Of a DNA stretch of 28,923 nt, positions 1-7,788 are shown piece after piece (within the stretch, counting starts at the first letter, position 1; each line of letters opens with the position of its first letter). The translations under genes were made by a program, and so were the position numbers. Source of the stretch: CAYGWX01 sp964353855 [NCBI: uncultured bacterium] (GTDB taxonomy: Bacteria > Edwardsbacteria > CAYGWX01); contig CAYGWX010000023.1 of assembly GCA_964353855.1 (NCBI GenBank), positions 1-28,923 on the forward strand. Reading direction: 5' to 3'. The notes below the pieces were generated by a model. It searched no databases. It was not told the DNA's origin and worked only from the letters and a program-made list of their open reading frames with translations.

Positions 1-95
1 TGCAGGGCCTGGACGTGCATGAAGAGAAAGACCGTGAGCATAAGGGCCGTGATCCGCTGGAGGAACCAGGCCCAGAGCCCGCGCTTGGTTTGCAT
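1..95 (-). CDS. Succinate dehydrogenase/fumarate reductase membrane anchor subunit, N-terminal fragment
   Basis: Only the first 31 codons are in the window; the gene runs off the left edge. The start is ATG at 95, preceded by a strong ribosome binding site (GGAGG, 4 nt away). The visible protein has a short basic start, then a Trp-rich segment with the LQRITAL motif, then a hydrophobic stretch ending in Met-His. Arg in this motif and a His in the first membrane helix are typical of SdhC/SdhD-type anchors, which bind haem and quinone. The neighbouring fumarase and malic enzyme genes on the same strand fit a role in the succinate-fumarate step. Identification rests on a short stretch, so SdhC versus SdhD is open, and another small membrane protein is not fully excluded. 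Confidence 0.6.
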   Translation of the reverse strand, partial: MQTKRGLWAWFLQRITALMLTVFLFMHVQAL

Positions 96-139
96 TAAAC
101 CTCCGCTCATTAGGTCAAATATTTAATAAAGACGCCAAG

Positions 140-169
140 ATTATACACCAAAAAGGTGCCCTGATGCAA
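140..169 (-). promoter_or_regulatory. Sigma70-type promoter for the Sdh anchor gene
   Basis: On the minus strand there is a perfect -10 box TATAAT (140-145) and a -35-like TTGCAT (164-169), separated by 18 bp. Transcription would start near 133, leaving a leader of about 38 nt before the ATG at 95. Seen by eye only. Confidence 0.6.
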
Positions 170-170
170 G

Positions 171-484
171 GGTGTGCCCTGATAACCTACTTTGGATAAG
201 ACCCCTTTTTCCACTTTTTCGCATTAGTCGGTTCGACAAGGCTCATTTACGTGCCCTAAACAAAAAACCTTCCCGGAAAGGGGACCTCCAAAAGGCCTGC
301 GAAATCCGGAAGGGTTTCCGAGGTATTCACGCGATATTCACGCCGTATTCACGCGCTCCCCACCCGATTCCCATTTTTTTGAACCGAAGATTTTTGGGAA
401 AAAGCCAAAAATACGTCATTTTTACACACCCCCTAGAGGAAAACTTCACAACCCAATTGAATCCTTTTTTAAGTTGGGGGGTGT
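171..484. other. Intergenic region without a convincing gene
   Basis: This gap lies between the fumarase terminator and the Sdh promoter. It is AT-richer than the genes. A 104-codon frame on the plus strand has no family resemblance, no ribosome binding site and unusual composition, so I treat it as chance. The region holds three direct copies of TATTCACGC (listed separately). It also has a long imperfect inverted repeat with arms around 421-432 (TTACACACCCCC) and 477-487 (GGGGGGTGTAA), which could be a further folding element or binding site. Confidence 0.5.
324..354. repeat. Three direct repeats of TATTCACGC at 11-bp spacing
   Basis: Identical 9-bp copies lie at 324-332, 335-343 and 346-354, one per 11 bp, roughly one helical turn. 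They sit about 155-185 bp upstream of the Sdh promoter. They may be an operator for a DNA-binding protein or simply one of the short tandem repeats that fill intergenic space elsewhere in this window. Confidence 0.6.
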
Positions 485-520
485 AAGAAATTAAAAGACC
501 CTGGCTTGCGACAGGGCCTT
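485..520 (-). terminator. Intrinsic terminator after the fumarase genes
   Basis: On the minus strand a 9-bp stem (arms 512-520 and 495-503, one G-T pair, 8-nt loop) is followed by a TTTTAATTT run. It lies about 25 bp after the stop of the fumarase beta gene, so it probably ends the long minus-strand carbon-metabolism transcript. Confidence 0.75.
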
Positions 521-545
521 TAAAATTAAAAGGAGATAATGCTTG

Positions 546-1103
546 CTATACCTTCTTGTACTGCTTGACCCCCTGCTCATAAAGGTCATTCCCATGAACA
601 TCATTCACCACGATCGCCGGAAAATCTTCCACCCAGAGCCGGTTGATGGCCTCGGCCCCGAGGTCCTCGTAGGCCACGATCTGGGCCTTCTTGATCGTCT
701 TCGCGATCAGGGCCGCGGCCCCGCCCACGGCAGCCAGGTAGACCGCCTTGTGCTTGACCATCGCCTCCCGGACCTCCTTGGACCGGGCTCCTTTACCGAT
801 CATTCCCTTCAGCCCCAGCTCGATCAGGGTCGGGGAATAGGCGTCCATGCGATAGCTCGTGGTCGGGCCGGCCGAGCCGATGACCGCTCCGGGCTTGGCC
901 GGGGACGGGCCGACGTAGTAGATAACCTGGCCCTTTACATCCACGGGCAGAGGCTTTCCCTCCTTCACCAGGTCATAAAGTCGCTTGTGGGCCGCGTCGC
1001 GACCCGTGAGAAGTTCTCCGGTGATCAGCACCTTGTCCCCGCTCTTCAGGGAAACGAGGTCCGAGTCCTTCAAAGGCGTCCTGAGCTTGATCGTCTGAGC
1101 CAT
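546..1103 (-). CDS. Fumarate hydratase class I, beta (C-terminal) subunit
   Basis: This 185-residue protein is the smaller subunit of the two-subunit, iron-sulfur (class I) fumarase that interconverts fumarate and malate in the cytoplasm. The hallmark segment VGPSPAKPGAVIGSAGPTT is present near residues 65-85, followed by the MDAYSP region and the GMIGKG segment, as in the C-terminal half of fused class I fumarases. The ATG directly follows the stop of the alpha subunit gene (TAA then ATG), so the two are translationally linked. Tartrate dehydratase beta subunits share the fold, but malic enzyme next door makes fumarase the better call. Its length is normal for split enzymes. Confidence 0.92.
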   Translation of the reverse strand: MAQTIKLRTPLKDSDLVSLKSGDKVLITGELLTGRDAAHKRLYDLVKEGKPLPVDVKGQVIYYVGPSPAKPGAVIGSAGPTTSYRMDAYSPTLIELGLKGMIGKGARSKEVREAMVKHKAVYLAAVGGAAALIAKTIKKAQIVAYEDLGAEAINRLWVEDFPAIVVNDVHGNDLYEQGVKQYKKV

Positions 1104-1946
1104 TTAAAGCACCCTTTCCTCGTGCCGGGCGGCGTGGCACTGGATGTTCACAGCCGCCGGGAAACTCGCGATGTGGCAGGGATAGGTCAAAACGAACACC
1201 TCCAAGGCCGTGGTCGTACCGCCCAGCCCCTGGGGACCCACCCCGGTCTTGTTGACCAGAAGCAGAAGCTCCCGCTCCAGGTCCGCGTAATAAGGGTCCG
1301 GATTCCTCTCCCCCACCTTGCGGAACAGGGCCTTCTTGGCCAGGAGCGCACACTGCTCGAACGTCCCTCCGATGCCGACCCCCACCAGGATGGGAGGACA
1401 GGGGTTTGAGCCAGCCTCGGCCACGGTCTCGACCACGAACTTCTTCACACCCTCCACGCCGGCCGAAGGGGGCATCATCTTGATCCGACTCATGTTCTCG
1501 CTGCCCCCGCCCTTGGCCGCGAACCGGACCGTGACCACGTCCCCGGGCACGATCTCGGCGTGGATCACGGCCGGGGTGTTATCCTTGGTGTTCACCCGCT
1601 TGATCGGGTCCCCGAGGATGGACTTCCGAAGATAACCCTCCTTGTAGCCCTGACGGACCCCCTCGTTCACAGCCTCCCGGAGGTCGCCCTGGATGTGCAC
1701 GTCCTGACCGACCTCCAGAAGAATCACAGCGAAGCCCGTATCCTGGCACATCGGTACCTGTTCGGCCCTTGCGATCCGGTCATTCTCGATGATCTGCTCC
1801 AGGATCTCCCGGCCGGTGGGGGACTCCTCGGTGTGAACCGCCTTCTTCAGGGCTTCCAGCACATCCTCCCCGATGTGGTAATTGGAGGACATGGCCATCT
1901 CCCGGATGGCTTGGGTAATCAGACTCGCTGGAAGCTCTCTCATCAC
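1104..1946 (-). CDS. Fumarate hydratase class I, alpha (N-terminal) subunit
   Basis: This 280-residue protein is the iron-sulfur-binding subunit of class I fumarase. The cluster-binding Cys residues are visible: Cys67 in MCQDTGFA, one in GSNPCPPILVGVGIGG, and one or more in the TYPCHIASFPAAVNIQCHAARH segment near the C-terminus. The GPQGLGGTTTALEV motif also fits. The gene starts 14 bp after malic enzyme ends; the frame begins GTG-ATG, and the ATG at 1943 is an equally good start. It abuts the beta subunit gene. The pair converts malate to fumarate toward the succinate dehydrogenase gene that follows, so a reductive malate-to-succinate branch is possible (inference). Confidence 0.93.
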   Translation of the reverse strand: MMRELPASLITQAIREMAMSSNYHIGEDVLEALKKAVHTEESPTGREILEQIIENDRIARAEQVPMCQDTGFAVILLEVGQDVHIQGDLREAVNEGVRQGYKEGYLRKSILGDPIKRVNTKDNTPAVIHAEIVPGDVVTVRFAAKGGGSENMSRIKMMPPSAGVEGVKKFVVETVAEAGSNPCPPILVGVGIGGTFEQCALLAKKALFRKVGERNPDPYYADLERELLLLVNKTGVGPQGLGGTTTALEVFVLTYPCHIASFPAAVNIQCHAARHEERVL

Positions 1947-1960
1947 AATCTCTGTGGCGT

Positions 1961-3319
1961 TTATTCCAACATTCCAGGAGGCGGAGGGGGGATGAAACCA
2001 TCCTTCATCAGGTGCTGGATCATATCCCGGGTGGCCTTGATCCGCTCCGCAGCCATATCGAAATACTCCTGCCGGGTCTTGACGTTCCGGGCAATTCCCT
2101 GTTCCACGGCCTTCATGGCCACGGCCGCAGCCTCATTCGGAAAGACCTCCCACTCGTCCATCGAGGGCACGATGTAGTCATCGCGCAGGCCCTTGGCCTC
2201 GGCCACACGGGCTAATTCCCGGGCCGCGGCCACGCACATCTCATCGGTGATCGTCTTGGCCCGGCAGTCCAGGGTCCCGCGGAAGATCCCGGGGAAGCCC
2301 AGGGAGTTGTTGATTTGATTGGGGAAATCCGAGCGGCCCGTGCCCACGACCCGCGCCCCGGCCTCCTTGGCCTCCCAGGGCCAGATCTCGGGAACGGGGT
2401 TGGCGCAGGGAAAGGCGATGGAATCCTTGGCCATGGATTTGATCCACTCCGGCTTGCAGGTCCCCGGGCCGGGGGTCGAGGCTCCGATGAACACATCCGC
2501 TCCCCTGAAAGCGACCTCGGGACCGCCCTTCAGGTTACGGACGTTGGTCGTGAGACACATATCCCACTTCTCCTTGAATTCCTTCTCTAACTTCACGCGG
2601 TCCTCCCGGTCGCGGTGCAGGATGCCCTTGCTGTCGCAGAGGACTATGTTCTTGCGTTTAACCCCGGCGGTCTCGAGCACGAACACCGTGCGGATATTGG
2701 CGGCCCCGGCGCCCAGGAGCACGATCTGAACCTCATCGATCTTCTTCCCCACCAGTTTGACGGCATTGATCACCCCGGCGCAGATTACCGTGGCCGTGCC
2801 CTGCTGGTCGTCGTGCCAGACCGGAATGCCCATCTCCTTGCGCAGGGTGTCCAGGATGTGGAAGCACTTCGGCTGGGCAAAATCCTCCAGGTTGATCCCG
2901 CCCACGCAGGGCTCGAGCAACTTTACCCACTCGATGGCCTTCTCCGGGTCCTTGGTCCCGATGCAAAGCGGGAAGACGTCCACACCGCCCAGGTACTTGA
3001 ACAGGATAGCCTTTCCTTCCATGACCGGAAGCCCGGCGGCCGGGCCGATGTCCCCCAGGCCCAGGACCCGGGTACCGTCCGAGACCACGGCAATGGTGTT
3101 CCCTTTGTTGGTGTGCTCGTACACGGCCTCGGGATCGGCCTGGATGGCTTTGCAGGGCTCGGCCACACCTGGGGTATACCAGATGGCAAAGTCCTGGAAG
3201 TCTCTGATGCAACACTTGGGGATGACCGAAATCTTTCCCTTGTAAAAGGGGTGAAGCTTCATGGCATCCTTGCCCGGCTTCTTGGCTTTGGCCAATAGTT
3301 CTTCAACCGTCACAGGCAT
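1961..3319 (-). CDS. Malic enzyme (oxaloacetate-decarboxylating malate dehydrogenase)
   Basis: This 452-residue protein interconverts malate with pyruvate plus CO2 using NAD or NADP. N-terminal malic domain: the IWYTPGVAEPC segment (about residues 47-57), SDGTRVLGLGDIGP, the PVMEGKAILFK motif with the catalytic Lys, and NLEDFAQPKCF. C-terminal NAD-binding domain: VWHDDQQGTA, then the LLGAGAANIRT nucleotide-binding turn. It has the size of the short bacterial form and lacks the phosphotransacetylase extension of MaeB-type proteins. The start is ATG at 3319 with an AAGGAGGA ribosome binding site. Located between ribosomal protein L27 and fumarase, it links pyruvate to the C4-acid branch. Cofactor preference cannot be decided by eye. 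Confidence 0.93.
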   Translation of the reverse strand: MPVTVEELLAKAKKPGKDAMKLHPFYKGKISVIPKCCIRDFQDFAIWYTPGVAEPCKAIQADPEAVYEHTNKGNTIAVVSDGTRVLGLGDIGPAAGLPVMEGKAILFKYLGGVDVFPLCIGTKDPEKAIEWVKLLEPCVGGINLEDFAQPKCFHILDTLRKEMGIPVWHDDQQGTATVICAGVINAVKLVGKKIDEVQIVLLGAGAANIRTVFVLETAGVKRKNIVLCDSKGILHRDREDRVKLEKEFKEKWDMCLTTNVRNLKGGPEVAFRGADVFIGASTPGPGTCKPEWIKSMAKDSIAFPCANPVPEIWPWEAKEAGARVVGTGRSDFPNQINNSLGFPGIFRGTLDCRAKTITDEMCVAAARELARVAEAKGLRDDYIVPSMDEWEVFPNEAAAVAMKAVEQGIARNVKTRQEYFDMAAERIKATRDMIQHLMKDGFIPPPPPGMLE

Positions 3320-3359
3320 CGCAGTGTCCTCCTTCCCGTGAATGATCGCGGTCGCCGCG

Positions 3360-3623
3360 CTACGAGGCTGGCAGGGCTCGGACGCTCACCCGGCGCTTGT
3401 CTTTGCCCATCCGCTCATAGGAAACAACCCCAGTGACCTTGGCGAAGAGGGTCCAGTCGCGGCCCACTCCGACATTCTCGCCAGGGTAGATTCTCGTCCC
3501 GCACTGCCGCACCAGAATGCCGCCCGCCCGAATCGCCTGGCTGGAAAAAACCTTGACTCCCCGGCGCTGCCCGGAGCTGTCCCGCCCGTTGCGGGTGCTG
3601 CCCATCCCTTTCTTGTGTGCCAT
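3360..3623 (-). CDS. rpmA: 50S ribosomal protein L27
   Basis: This 87-residue protein of the large ribosomal subunit lies near the peptidyl-transferase centre. It begins [16 protein letters not shown], the highly conserved L27 start, followed by the [15 protein letters not shown] and [16 protein letters not shown] motifs. Its length is normal. The N-terminus starts directly at the mature Ala-His form, so no cleavable leader is present. The start codon follows the L21 stop by one base and has a GAGGTGGGG ribosome binding site inside the L21 gene. The usual downstream partner, the GTPase gene obgE, is absent and malic enzyme follows instead. Confidence 0.97.
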   Translation of the reverse strand: MAHKKGMGSTRNGRDSSGQRRGVKVFSSQAIRAGGILVRQCGTRIYPGENVGVGRDWTLFAKVTGVVSYERMGKDKRRVSVRALPAS

Positions 3624-3624
3624 C

Positions 3625-4131
3625 TCACCCCACCTCTCTTTCCGTTTTTGAACCTTTCACGAAAGGCTTCGCCCCGGGCTTTCTTGTCTCTTTTTTCTTT
3701 TTTTTGAGCTCGGCCTTTTCCTTGGGTGCCTCGTCCTTTTTGGGAGGAGCCTTCCTGGCTAGTGGTTTCTTTCCTTTCGGTTTCGCCTTAGCCTTCTCCT
3801 CAACCTCGGGCTTGAGGCCAGGGGCGGAAATGCCCGTGATGACGACCTCGGTGTAGGCTTCGCGGGCACCCCAGGTCCGGCGGTATTTCTTGCGCTTTTT
3901 GAACTTGAATCCCCTCACTTTGCGGTAACGCCCGTGGCCCAGGACCTTGGCGCTGACCTCAGCTCCTTCGACCACAGGCCGGCCGATCATAACGCCCTCC
4001 TGGCTCCGAATCAACAAGACCTCGCCTAATTTCAGCTCTTCCCCTTCAGGGTTCGTCATTTTCGGAACCCTGATCACATCAAAAGGAGAAACCTTGAGCT
4101 GGGTTCCTCCGGTTTTCACGATCGCATACAT
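3625..4131 (-). CDS. rplU: 50S ribosomal protein L21 with long Lys-rich C-terminal tail
   Basis: This large-subunit ribosomal protein starts [14 protein letters not shown], the classic L21 N-terminus. The core covers roughly the first 100 residues and includes a [23 protein letters not shown] rRNA-binding segment. About 65 further residues rich in Lys, Ala, Pro and Glu form a low-complexity, probably disordered tail; usual L21 is about 100-105 residues and this one is 168. I chose ATG at 4131 because a GGGAGGG ribosome binding site lies 9 nt upstream and the family begins here; an in-frame TTG two codons earlier is less likely. It is followed immediately by L27, the standard pair. Confidence 0.95.
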   Translation of the reverse strand: MYAIVKTGGTQLKVSPFDVIRVPKMTNPEGEELKLGEVLLIRSQEGVMIGRPVVEGAEVSAKVLGHGRYRKVRGFKFKKRKKYRRTWGAREAYTEVVITGISAPGLKPEVEEKAKAKPKGKKPLARKAPPKKDEAPKEKAELKKKKKETRKPGAKPFVKGSKTEREVG

Positions 4132-4163
4132 CCTCAATCCCTCCCCACGTTGCTGGTCATTAG

Positions 4164-4559
4164 TTATCTTGTCCCTGGGACGGATGCGCCGCCGGGGAAA
4201 GGCTGCCCTTCGGGCGGTGTCCCGGATGGCGGCTGCCCTTGGGGAGCCTGACCTGGAGCCCCGGGAGGAGGGGATGGCGTCCTCGTGCCCTTCTCGATTT
4301 CCTCCTGGATCGCGGTCTTGGCCACCCGCTGCTTGGTCGCCAGGAACGCCATAGAGAGGGAGGACAGTCCAAAGGTGATCGCCAGGACGCTGGTCACCTT
4401 GACCAAAGCCGGGGCAGCCCCCCGACCCCCAAACACCGCCTGGCTGGACCCGCCGAAGACCCCGGAGAGCCCCCCGCCCTTTGAGGATTGCATCAGCACC
4501 ACGATGATCAGTCCGAGGCAGATGGCCACATGAATTGTCAGAACCAAAACATACAGCAT
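4164..4559 (-). CDS. secG: Preprotein translocase subunit SecG
   Basis: This 131-residue inner-membrane protein is part of the SecYEG protein-export channel. It has the two-helix SecG layout: helix 1 near residues 2-24 (ending IIVVLMQSSKGGGLSG, the family signature), the Gly-rich GVFGGSSQAVFGGRGA loop, and helix 2 near 50-72. The remaining 55 or so residues form a Pro/Gly/Gln-rich tail, a common variable feature. The ATG lies four bases after the TPI stop, with its ribosome binding site inside the TPI gene. The TPI-SecG order is widespread in bacteria and supports both calls. Confidence 0.93.
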   Translation of the reverse strand: MLYVLVLTIHVAICLGLIIVVLMQSSKGGGLSGVFGGSSQAVFGGRGAAPALVKVTSVLAITFGLSSLSMAFLATKQRVAKTAIQEEIEKGTRTPSPPPGAPGQAPQGQPPSGTPPEGQPFPGGASVPGTR

Positions 4560-4563
4560 GATC

Positions 4564-5331
4564 TCACCCCTTTGCCTTTGCGATTTCGTTCACGATGAAA
4601 GCAAACGGATCTGCGGAGAGGCTGGCCCCTCCTACCAGGGCTCCGTCTACCTCTGGCTCGGCGGCCAGGGTTGCGACGTTGTCCGCCTTGACGCTGCCGC
4701 CGTACAGGATCCTCGTTTCAACGGAAACGCCGAACCCGTACTGATTGGAGATGAGCTTGCGGAGATAGCGGTGGGCCTGCTGGACCTGTTCCGGTGAGGC
4801 GTTTCTCCCGGTCCCGATGGCCCAAACCGGCTCGTAGGCGATGACCGCCTGGCCGGCCTGCCCGGCCGGGATGCCTGCGAAGGCCGCCTGCACCTGCTCA
4901 TCCAGGACCTTGAACGTCCTGCCCTCCTCCCTCTCGGTCAGGGTCTCGCCCACGCAAACGATGGGGATGAGCCCGGCCTCCAGCGCCGCTTTGGCCTTGC
5001 GGTGGACGCCCTCGTTGGTCTCCCCGAAAAGCTGTCGTCTCTCGGAGTGGCCGACCAAAACGAACCGGCAGCCCAGGTCCCGAAGCATGATGCAGGAGAC
5101 CTCCCCGGTATAGGCCCCCTCCTTCTCGTAGAACACATCCTGAGCCCCCAGGGCGATCCGGGTCCCTGAGATCGCCTCCCCCACCGCCTCCAGGGACGTA
5201 TAGGGAGGAAAGAGAACCACCTCGGCCTTCTCCTGGGAACCGACCCGGGCCGCCAGGTCCCCGGCCAGGGCCCTGGCCTCGGCCCGGGTCTTATACATCT
5301 TCCAATTTCCCGCTGCGATCGGCTTACGCAT
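4564..5331 (-). CDS. tpiA: Triosephosphate isomerase
   Basis: This 255-residue glycolytic enzyme interconverts dihydroxyacetone phosphate and glyceraldehyde 3-phosphate. All catalytic residues are visible: Asn9 and Lys11 in AGNWKMYK, His95 in VGHSERR, and Glu167 in AYEPVWAIGTG; the phosphate-binding ILYGGSVKADN loop follows. The chosen start is ATG at 5331, because AGAGGA lies 8 nt upstream and the family begins here. The longer in-frame start at 5361 would overlap the preceding CoA-transferase gene and adds ten unconserved residues. The gap to that gene is two bases, so the genes are co-transcribed. Confidence 0.96.
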   Translation of the reverse strand: MRKPIAAGNWKMYKTRAEARALAGDLAARVGSQEKAEVVLFPPYTSLEAVGEAISGTRIALGAQDVFYEKEGAYTGEVSCIMLRDLGCRFVLVGHSERRQLFGETNEGVHRKAKAALEAGLIPIVCVGETLTEREEGRTFKVLDEQVQAAFAGIPAGQAGQAVIAYEPVWAIGTGRNASPEQVQQAHRYLRKLISNQYGFGVSVETRILYGGSVKADNVATLAAEPEVDGALVGGASLSADPFAFIVNEIAKAKG

Positions 5332-5333
5332 TT

Positions 5334-6629
5334 TTAAATCCTCTTTGTTTTCTCGGCCCATTCCTCAAGCTCCGCGCGGAACTTGGGATGAGCGATCTCG
5401 ATCATGGCCCTGGCCCGCTCCCTCAGGGTCTTTCCGTGGAGGTAGGTCACTCCGAATTCCGTGACCACGTAGTGCACGTCCCCGGCATTGGTGGTCACGG
5501 CCGCCCCGGGGGTGAGTTGAGGGACGATCCGGGAGATCGACTCCTCCTCGGCCGTGGCCGGGAGGGCGATGATCGGCTTCCCGCCTTTGGACCGGGCCGC
5601 CCCGCGGATGAAGTCCACCTGACCGCCGAATCCGGAGTAGAGCAGCTCGCCCAGGGAGTGGGAGCAGACCTGCCCGGAGAGGTCCACCTGAAGCGTGGAG
5701 TTGATCGCCACCATGTTCTCGTGCTGGCTGACGATGAAAGGGTCGTTCACGTACTCCGTGGGGTGCATCTCGATCAAGGGGTTGTTATCCACGAAGTCGA
5801 AAAGCTTCCGAGAGCCGAGCATGAAGCTGGTCACCACCTTTCCGGTGTGGATCGTCTTCTTCTCGTTGTTGATCACCCCGCTCTCCACCAGCTCCTTGAC
5901 CCCGTCCGAGAACATCTCGGTGTGGACGCCCAGGTCCTTCTTCTCCTTGAGGAAAAGGAGGATGGCATCGGGGATGGCCCCGATGCCCATCTGAAGCGTG
6001 GCCCCGTCCTCGATCAGGCTGGCCACGTGCCGTCCGATCTCCTTGTGCATCTCGGTCATCGTGCCCCGGGGAAGCTCGGGCAGGGGCGTGTTGGTGCGCA
6101 CGACGCGCTGGAGCTTGGAGACGTGGATGAAGCAGTCCCCCAGGGTGCGGGGCATCTGCTCGTTGATCTCGGCGACGACCGATCGGGCGTGCTGGGCCGC
6201 GGTCTTGGTGATCGAGACGTCTACTCCGAAGGAGCAGAATCCGTGCTCGTCCGGGGGGGAGACGTTGATCAGGGCCACGTCCAGGGGGATCTCCCCCGTC
6301 TTGAACAGGTCGGGGATCTCGGAAAGATAGATCGGGATGAAATCCGCCTCGCCCCGGGCCACGGCCTTCCTCGTGCTCGCCCCCAGGAAGAAGCCCACGT
6401 GGCGGAAGCTCTTGGTCAGCTCCGGGCGGATGTGAGGGGTCTCGCCCACGATTAACAGGTGCACGATCTGCACGCCCTCCAGCTCCACGGCCCGGGAGAC
6501 CAGGGCGTTCATCAGGTTCTGGGGTGCGCCGCAGCCCCCCTGGATCAGCACCCGGTCCCCGGACTTGATCGCGCCCACGGCTTCCTCCGCGGAGACCGTT
6601 TTCCGCTTGAGGTCGTCCACCCAGCTCAT
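5334..6629 (-). CDS. Acyl-CoA transferase of the acetyl-CoA hydrolase/transferase family (4-hydroxybutyrate CoA-transferase-like)
   Basis: This 431-residue cytoplasmic enzyme moves CoA between acetate and another acid, or possibly hydrolyses acetyl-CoA. Features: the N-terminal SGDRVLIQGGCGAPQ segment, the GIGAIPDAI motif near 215-223, and the catalytic Glu at about residue 238 in HTEMFSDG, the position used by the characterised 4-hydroxybutyrate CoA-transferase. The GFGGQVDFIRGAARSKGGK segment near the CoA site is also present. Its length matches the family. The start overlaps the stop of the upstream alanine-dehydrogenase-like gene (ATGA), showing translational coupling. The acid partner (butyrate, propionate, succinate or 4-hydroxybutyrate) cannot be read from sequence. 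Confidence 0.85.
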   Translation of the reverse strand: MSWVDDLKRKTVSAEEAVGAIKSGDRVLIQGGCGAPQNLMNALVSRAVELEGVQIVHLLIVGETPHIRPELTKSFRHVGFFLGASTRKAVARGEADFIPIYLSEIPDLFKTGEIPLDVALINVSPPDEHGFCSFGVDVSITKTAAQHARSVVAEINEQMPRTLGDCFIHVSKLQRVVRTNTPLPELPRGTMTEMHKEIGRHVASLIEDGATLQMGIGAIPDAILLFLKEKKDLGVHTEMFSDGVKELVESGVINNEKKTIHTGKVVTSFMLGSRKLFDFVDNNPLIEMHPTEYVNDPFIVSQHENMVAINSTLQVDLSGQVCSHSLGELLYSGFGGQVDFIRGAARSKGGKPIIALPATAEEESISRIVPQLTPGAAVTTNAGDVHYVVTEFGVTYLHGKTLRERARAMIEIAHPKFRAELEEWAEKTKRI

Positions 6630-7744
6630 CCGAGGTGATCCTCGAGACGTTCCGAGGTCAGGTCATGGGCCTGGCCCACCGCTTCCTTGACCACCCGGCC
6701 GTTGTGCAGGTTGACCCCCCGGGAAAAGCCGGGATCGGTGAACAGGGCTTGGGCAAGTCCCACTCGACCGATCTTTACGAGGTAGGGCACTACAACGTTG
6801 GTCAGGGCATGGGTCGCGGTCCGGGGCACGTTGCTCGGGATATTGGGTACGCAGTAGTGCAGCACCCCCTCCTCCAGGTACGCGGGATTGGCATGGGTCG
6901 TGGGATGGGTGGTCTCCAGGCAGCCCCCGTGATCCACGGACATATCCACGATCACCGCGCGTTTCCGCATCCTCCGCACCATCTCCCGGGTGATCAGGAC
7001 CGGGGCCCGTTCCCCGTGGACCCGCACGGCTCCGATCAGGACGTTGGCGTATCTCAGGACCTTCTCGATGTTGTAGGGATTGGCGATCATCGTGGTCACC
7101 CTTCCGGAGAAGGCCTCGTCCAGGTGCTTGAGCTGCTTGGCGTTGACGTCCAGGACCGTGACCTGGGCCCCCAGGCCCAAGGCCGTCCGGGCCGCGTTCT
7201 TTCCCACGGTCCCGCCGCCCAGGATCACGACATCGGCGGCCGGGACCCCGGCCACCCCGGAGATCAGAATGCCCAACCCGCCATAGGAGCTCTGCAGGTA
7301 CTGCGCCGCGATGATCGGGGCCATCCGCCCGCCCACCTCGCTCATCACGGCCAGGACCGGGTACCCCCCCTCTCCGTCCTCGATGTTCTCCATGGAGATG
7401 GCCGTGATCTTCTTTTCCAGGAGGGCTTGGATCAGCCCCGAGGGGGCCACCACCAGGGTCAGAAAGGCCATCAGGACCTGGCCCTCGCCCAGGCGCTCGT
7501 ATTCCACAGGCTGAGGCGGAGCGATCTTCAGGACCACGTCAGCCCGGCCCCAGGCCTCCTCCGGAGAGTAGACGACCTGGGCCCCCTCTTTGAGGTAATC
7601 TTCGTCGGAGAAAACAGCTCCCTGTCCGGCGTGGGTCTCGATGAAGACCTTGTGACCATGGCGAACCAAGGCATGGGCACCGGCGGGGGTTATCCCCACC
7701 CGTTTCTCCTGATCCCGGATCTCCTTGGGCACGCCGAAGTTCAT
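6626..7744 (-). CDS. ald: Alanine dehydrogenase-like protein with the catalytic His replaced
   Basis: This 372-residue protein has the full alanine dehydrogenase/PntA fold: N-terminal [19 protein letters not shown], substrate Lys73 in VVLKIAPP, a Rossmann motif [12 protein letters not shown] (about 175-186), and a conserved [10 protein letters not shown] segment carrying the catalytic Asp. Alanine dehydrogenase would interconvert alanine with pyruvate and ammonia using NAD. However, the FLHLA motif that supplies the catalytic His (residue 96 in the mycobacterial enzyme) reads FLTLV here, with Thr96. The substrate may therefore differ. No clear ribosome binding site precedes the ATG. It overlaps the CoA-transferase gene by four bases and follows PGK by 44 bp. 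Confidence 0.85.
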   Translation of the reverse strand: MNFGVPKEIRDQEKRVGITPAGAHALVRHGHKVFIETHAGQGAVFSDEDYLKEGAQVVYSPEEAWGRADVVLKIAPPQPVEYERLGEGQVLMAFLTLVVAPSGLIQALLEKKITAISMENIEDGEGGYPVLAVMSEVGGRMAPIIAAQYLQSSYGGLGILISGVAGVPAADVVILGGGTVGKNAARTALGLGAQVTVLDVNAKQLKHLDEAFSGRVTTMIANPYNIEKVLRYANVLIGAVRVHGERAPVLITREMVRRMRKRAVIVDMSVDHGGCLETTHPTTHANPAYLEEGVLHYCVPNIPSNVPRTATHALTNVVVPYLVKIGRVGLAQALFTDPGFSRGVNLHNGRVVKEAVGQAHDLTSERLEDHLG

Positions 7745-7788
7745 AGGTTGAGAAGGTTTCTTTGCAGTTTAATTTTAAACCGGGCTCT

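Noticed and set aside
172-486. 104-codon plus-strand frame in the left intergenic region
   Set aside because: No family resemblance or ribosome binding site; it spans a terminator arm, tandem repeats and the opposite strand's promoter region.
5332-5361. Ten-residue N-terminal extension of TPI
   Set aside because: It overlaps the CoA-transferase gene and ignores a good ribosome binding site before ATG 5331, where the family begins.
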